DNA of 64,000 nt from Lamellibrachia satsuma. Lineage: Eukaryota; Annelida; Polychaeta; Sabellida; Siboglinidae. The notes under the pieces are model-generated. The model had not been told where the DNA came from, did not search any database, and was given only the letters and a program-made list of their open reading frames with translations. The stretch lies in NCBI GenBank assembly GCA_033239005.1, contig BSQZ01000035.1, positions 4,802,501 to 4,866,500 of the forward strand, in the 5' to 3' direction. The number at the start of each line of letters is the position of its first letter. Positions within the stretch are counted from its first letter, which is position 1. A program made the position numbers and the translations under genes. Shown in pieces: positions 58,743 to 64,000 of this stretch.

Positions 58743-60005
58743 GGCAAGTGTTCATCGCCACCTAATGGTGTATCCTACACCTCACAGAAACTCTTCCATC
58801 GTTTTATTCCCATCATTCAAGGCAGTGCACAGTGAATGTAGCTGTCACTACATGTCCACGGTTGATTGTTTCACTCTCTTATGGGCTGGCTCCTCTCAGG
58901 CGTCTTGCAACATTGTAGTTGCTGCTAGTGCCTGATCCTTGCGCAAACACTCGATAACCATCTAGACTGAGGGATGCTCATGGCCCACCATGTGATGGAA
59001 GCTGTTGTTCCACGCTTCACAGTTTTTGGAGGGCTTTTTCCGGGGGGGGCTTTTTTTAAGGGAGGGCTTTTTTTAAAGGCTGACATGATTGAGATGGGAC
59101 TGAAGCTCCAGTAGCTGTATGCAGAGTTACCCAGTGATGGTCGCACGGCTGTTACTTTCTGTGCATGTTTACAATAATGTTGGTGATGGTGATATAATTC
59201 ATTATATTTATTCTGCAGCCTATAACGATATAAAAATAACATCAATATAAATTGGAGCTAAATAAAAACACAACTTGGCACAAGCAGAAGCCTGACCAGC
59301 TGACTTGCAATGTCTGCAGGGTGTTGGAGCATGACTCTGGTGTGATCTCCTGCAATCAGTGCATCATCTCACCAGTTCATGAGACAGCTGTGGCTTGTCT
59401 CTTCCAAGAAATCAGTCTGAACAACAACCTAACACAACCTGGACACCTCAACATTCCCACCACAGCACACATCCTTGGGCATAACTATACAGGACATTAG
59501 GGAAAAGAGTGCACTGCATAGGAGAGTATTGTTACACTTGGTCGTGTATTACCGTGAGAGAAACCTTCCTGTGATATAGATGTAGTCTCAACTTGTTATA
59601 ATTACCAAATAGCTGCACATAACTGATTGCGCCTCCCATGTTGTTGCCCTCCTCTTTATCCCTGAAGTCTGAGGTGGGGCTGGCAACGTTACCTGTCATC
59701 GATTTTTTTCCCTTCTTCTTCGTCACTAGTCTCACTTCACCACTTCCTCTATCTCTCCCTCTCATTCGCCACTTCCCTCCCACCTCAGTCTCGGTCTTCC
59801 TTTTCTCCTTCTACCCTCCACACTAAGCACATCCACTCTCTTCATCAAGCATTCCCCTTCCAGTCTTTCACGTCACAATATATATAAAATTATTACTATA
59901 ATAGTGGCAAAAGATTAACAATATTGCCTAGAGTACCAAGGTACCAATGAATTCTGACAAACATATACATCAGAGTGATAGACAACAGTCTCATACTGGC
60001 AATGT
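58743..60005. other. Non-coding interval
   Basis: Includes a G-rich run and three GGGAGGGCTTTTTTT-like copies at about 59025-59085, and a pyrimidine-rich stretch at about 59700-59830. An 82-codon plus-strand open frame (59252-59500) has a Cys pattern but no recognised domain. Confidence 0.4.
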
Positions 60006-60009
60006 ATAA

Positions 60010-60014
<5 letters not shown>

Positions 60015-60043
<29 letters not shown>

Positions 60044-60094
60044 ACATACACATATATATATATATATCGTATATATATTTATATATATATATCG

Positions 60095-60143
<49 letters not shown>

Positions 60144-60145
60144 GA
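60015..60145. repeat. (TA)n microsatellite with short interruptions
   Basis: TA runs broken by CCCACATACACA, CG and a few other bases. Confidence 0.96.
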
Positions 60146-62100
60146 TGGGGAATTAAGAAAATCAATTATGGTTAAATTTTTCAAATAAAACAAAATATGA
60201 TCTTGGCTATTTTATGGCTAGCAACTGACACAACATAGTTGGGTGCAATCGTACATCAAATCATTATCAATTAAAAAATTACATACAACAATAAATGAAC
60301 GAAAAAGCTTAAAGAATCTCTAAAAAAAATTACTCCACTCATTCGATTTGGACATGCTCATAACAAAGAAACAGAGATTAGACAATTCAATAACAGTTCT
60401 GAGAAATATTCTGTAAATGAGCAGAAGAATAATAAGAGGGTGTTGTTCCTTATAAGTGCAATAAGTGCAACCTATATGCCCCATATCAGTCAACAAAGAC
60501 ATGACTAATGCCCAGCTTGTGCTCAACAAGCAATCTGATATCATCAACAGCTGTACTTTAAATCCCCATGGCTGTTTATGTAATTCTTCAAAGTGGCCCA
60601 TTCAACTGCAGATCTAACAAAACATGTAAATACGACTGTTCCTATTACAGTGTAAATAGATTGTGTACATTTTTAAGAGTCATTCTTGTTCTTACAATGG
60701 CCACATAAAAAATAAATATCAGTTGTTAGCCACAATTGCCATTATGACAGTATGTTGTATCTCAGAATTATCCCTCGTTTATATCACATTCAACATTAAT
60801 CAAAATGTTATCTATATACTCGGAACTGGACATGATCTGTGAACAAACGTTCCTGTAATACTATGACTGCTCCAATGGCATCAGTGTATAATTCAGGCAG
60901 TTGTTCATAACAGATAATATCTTGATTTAAATCAATCTTTTCAACAGTACAACATTTTATAATAATATTTGTCTATATAAACCCCACCTGTATTTTAAAT
61001 CACTAAGCTATGCAACTATTAACCCAACCAAAGGCATTACATGGGGATTTTTGCTTACTAACAAACAAACAAAGGTTTACTAATATGCACAAGTTGCATG
61101 ATGTGTCAAATGTGTAGGAATATGAAATACTGTGTTAACAAACAGCAGATTTTGTTGTTCATTTGTGATTAAAAGGAAAGCAAAATATGGCATATTGTGA
61201 ACATTAATTGCTGCTTATACACTGCACATAAATACTAAAGAGGTGAGTTATCATATCAACAGGACAATATTATGCAGCTCATTCAAAAATATCTATAGGA
61301 CATGAATGAGGTGTGAGTACATCAAGTAATCACCACTTGAGACGGCTTATCCCCAGACACATAGCTACAGAAACATTGCATAAACAATGTTTGTTTGGTA
61401 AACCTTGAGACCAGCACTCTCATGGTCAAAGGCACACACAGAAATAGCCAGCATTAGAAAGCAATCTTGTGGTGTGAAGTGCACTCAAGCACAACATTTT
61501 AGCAAATCAATCAAGCATGGCTAATCTGGTTATTCACAGGACAATTCCCTTTGCCTTTGCGGCATATCAAAAAGAAACTAATAAAGTTCCTCTACATTCT
61601 GGTTCTGGCCAACACCTTAATTTCAACTGTTACAATGGAATCCATCAGATTTTCACAGTTGCATATACAAGACCATAGAATTATCAATTTCAACACTTTC
61701 ACAGGTTTCAAGATGTTTTGTCAATCCAAAAAATTAAAAAAATTATGGATCAAGGAAGCATAAAAACATTGCATGGTAAAAACTATATCTTCTGAAGAAA
61801 AACGTTATTTTGCCCAGATTGAAACTTCAATTCTAACATATAGAGTATTATACAATAAAAATGTATAGCTTTCTAAACTGGAAAAAAACATAGGTGTGCT
61901 AAGAGGGCCAGACCTAGCTAGTTGTCTGCATGACCCACTTAAGTACCCAGACAGATAAGGAGCCACAACGACAACTCACTTGATATAGACCTCAACAAGC
62001 TGAGCATAAATACTGTGATGAAGCTGCTACAACTATATAAAATTTGTGTGTTTGACAAGACTAGAGAGATAATCATAGATAATAGTTTCTGTTGAATGAA
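60146..62100. other. Non-coding AT-rich interval
   Basis: About 2 kb without recognised gene, transposon or array on either strand. Confidence 0.45.
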
Positions 62101-62103
62101 TGT

Positions 62104-62620
62104 GACAAGGAGGCTGACAAGACCAGCACTCTGTCCCTGGCACAAGACACAGGAGTGATGACAAGGAGGCAGACAAGACCAGCAGTGTGTCCCTGGCACA
62201 AGACACAGGAGTGATGACAAGGAGGCAGACAAGACCAGCAGTCTATCCCTGGCACAAGACACAGGAGTGATGACAAGGATGCAGACAAGACCAGCACTCT
62301 GTCCCTGGCACAAGACACAGGAGTGATGACAAGGAGGCAGACAAGACCAGCAGTCTGTCCCTGGCACAAGACACAGGAGTGATGACAAGGAGGCAGACAA
62401 GACCAGCACTCTGTCCCTGGCACAAGACACAGGAGTGATGACAAGGAGGCAGACAAGACCAGCAGTCTGTCCCTGGCACAAGACACAGGAGTGATGACAA
62501 GGAGGCAGACAAGACCAGCAGTCTGTCCCTGGCACAAGACACAGGAGTGATGACAAGGAGGCAGACAAGACCAGCACGCTGTCCCTGGCACAAGACACAG
62601 GAGTGATGACAAGGATGCAT
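62104..62620. repeat. 56-bp minisatellite, about 9 copies
   Basis: Units contain GACAAGGAGGCAGACAAGAC and CCTGGCACAAGACACAGGAG. Because 56 is not a multiple of three, the same unit is read in rotating frames; all three minus-strand frames stay open, giving overlapping repeat peptides that are not genes. Confidence 0.97.
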
Positions 62621-63129
62621 GAAAACATGGTGGCGAGGGTCAGAAATACTAATTTTAAATTATTAAAACAAGACATGGTTACAGCTGAGGTGAGAAGGTG
62701 CAGGATCCTGCAGCCAGGGCCAGCAACACCTGGTCACTGCTAGGAATGTGACTGGCTACATACACTTAAAAATTAGCACCTGGTGCACAAATCCACACCA
62801 GGCTGCCAACATTCCTGGGCAATTAAAATTACAGAAACAGTCTTAATAGCAAAAATAGTTCAAGATGAACCTACTGCTGGGATATGAAATTACATTGCCC
62901 CTCAGTAGCTTGCCCTTTTGTGCACATCCTATCAGTGTAGAACAACTTTTCTTAAAATTCTACACTCATTTATTATATTGTCCTAACTCCCTGCTGTATC
63001 ATGAATCTTGCCAGATAACAGAGTAGGGCAAACAGTCAAAGTCTACCATTGGCACTAGCCTTGAGAGTATTGCTTTACATGCTGTTTATATTCCTGAGAA
63101 ATTATTACTCTTTCATTGCGCCACAAAAA
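62621..63129. other. Non-coding interval
   Basis: Nothing recognised. Confidence 0.4.
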
Positions 63130-63134
63130 CTCTG

Positions 63135-63302
63135 CCATGACCTGACAGATATGGAGGATAGGGACCAACTCAACCTCTGACATGACCTGACAGATAGGGA
63201 GGATAGGGACCAACTCAAACTCTGGCATGACCTGGCAGATAGGGACCAACTCAAACTCTGGCATGACCTGACAGATAGGGAGGATAGGGACCAACTCAAA
63301 CT
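63135..63302. repeat. 45-bp tandem repeat, about 4 copies, one shortened
   Basis: Units contain CATGACCTGACAGATAGGGA and GGATAGGGACCAACTCAAAC; the third copy lacks about 15 bp. Confidence 0.93.
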
Positions 63303-64000
63303 GTATCTTCTCTGCACAACCGTCATGGTTAATAATACTGTCAAGGAGACTAGGGTGTACAGCCCCCAATTCCCACATTTCCCACCCACTGTCAGTCACA
63401 GCCCAGCTGTCTTGGATTAGGGACCATCAGGGCTTGCTTGAAACACCAGAAACCCAAAAGCATCAAAAAGAGAGTTCTGCTACTGACCCTAAAACCATTT
63501 GTTATTGAGGCCAACCGAACTACAGAATCCAAAGTTAAGCAACCTTTTGGGAATGTTATCACTGAATCAGATTACGCAGGAACATTCTTTAGAATTCTGG
63601 TGATCTAATTACAAGCCAATCTTACTTCATCTTTTCAGATATTTCATAACTTCAGCTAAACCACTTATATTTTTTAGTGGCAAGTAAAAATAATGACACG
63701 GCCTGAATGTTTCATTAAGCAACATATATCTTTGGGCATTTTCAAATTTTATGTTTTCCTCGACATCATTAGAATTGATGAAGAAATCTGGCAATGCCCC
63801 ACAATTACTGATTTGACATGTGACCACACAAGGTCACATGGCACAGATACAGAAATCTTCTACATTACTAAACCAAACTGTATAATCAGCCTGCGATACG
63901 TCAACCAAAACAAACATGTTGTGTGGGTTGTAGATATGTCAGGCTAAAAACTGATAGGAACCACCAGTGTCAGACGCCAAGAGACTGCAGGAGGCTTGAA
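63303..64000. other. Non-coding end of the window
   Basis: Short open frames only; a 9-bp inverted repeat CATGTGACC/GGTCACATG at about 63819-63840. No exon recognised. Confidence 0.4.

Noticed and set aside
59252..59500. 82-codon plus frame with a Cys-x2-Cys ... Cys-x2-Cys pattern
   Set aside because: I considered a RING or PHD-like finger, but spacing fits no family I know, and no splice or promoter signals support it.
62073..62676. Overlapping 125-245 codon minus frames with Cys-Gln-Gly repeats
   Set aside because: All three frames of a 56-bp tandem repeat are open; this is a property of the unit and not evidence of a gene.
63055..63399. 114-codon minus frame with repeated Pro-Glu-Phe-Glu-Leu-Val-Pro
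   Set aside because: Produced by the 45-bp tandem repeat; no domain, start context or splice signal.

Overview
The window is a piece of a large, intron-rich, AT-rich animal genome. The main reasons are multi-exon EGF-type coding with canonical GT/AG introns, three LINE lineages, hAT and MULE DNA transposons, tRNA-derived SINEs and many minisatellites. An invertebrate is most likely; I cannot fix the phylum from sequence alone.

The dominant gene lies on the minus strand. Twenty-nine exons between 44254 (upstream) and 5424 (downstream) read as one phase-compatible open frame of 4287 nt (1429 codons). Eight six-to-eight-cysteine EGF modules (five with the Asp-x-Asp/Asn-Glu calcium signature) come first, then a 54-codon cysteine-free linker exon, then about twenty eight-cysteine laminin-type EGF modules, mostly one per 129-nt phase 1-1 exon. 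This is the architecture of the secreted MEGF6 family. The start (signal peptide, EMI domain) and the 3' end are not in the window.

Layout. 1-2198: 3' part of a dead RTE-type LINE on the plus strand with a TAAG tail. 2959-3168: 194-bp hAT-like MITE with 8-bp target duplication. 4179-4275: (TA)n. 5424-5561: most 3' exon seen. 5577-6430: 46-bp minisatellite. 6660-7783: 1108-bp non-autonomous hAT element with 8-bp target duplication. 7826-10955: complete MULE with 9-bp target duplication and a two-exon FLYWCH/MULE transposase gene carrying one frameshift and one stop. 11415-13461: four EGF exons. 14550-17430: SINE and a decayed minus-strand LINE. 17755-24316: twelve EGF exons. 24467-27360: 54-bp minisatellite with a 12-unit higher-order repeat. 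27425-30005: four EGF exons, one ending in a 24-copy minisatellite in which every copy carries a splice donor. 34638-44254: linker and cbEGF exons, with a CR1/Jockey-group LINE in one intron. 44255-64000: no recognisable exon of this gene; it holds a SINE, inverted repeats, a 5'-truncated LINE copy, a hAT transposase relic, a THAP-domain relic and about ten minisatellites.

The most unusual observation is that minisatellites repeatedly sit on or beside exon edges of the EGF gene. In two cases the splice site itself has been copied: the donor of the exon at 28737-28939 and the acceptor of the exon at 13204-13461. In both, the amplified copies stay in frame, so alternative splice-site choice could lengthen the protein by whole repeat units.
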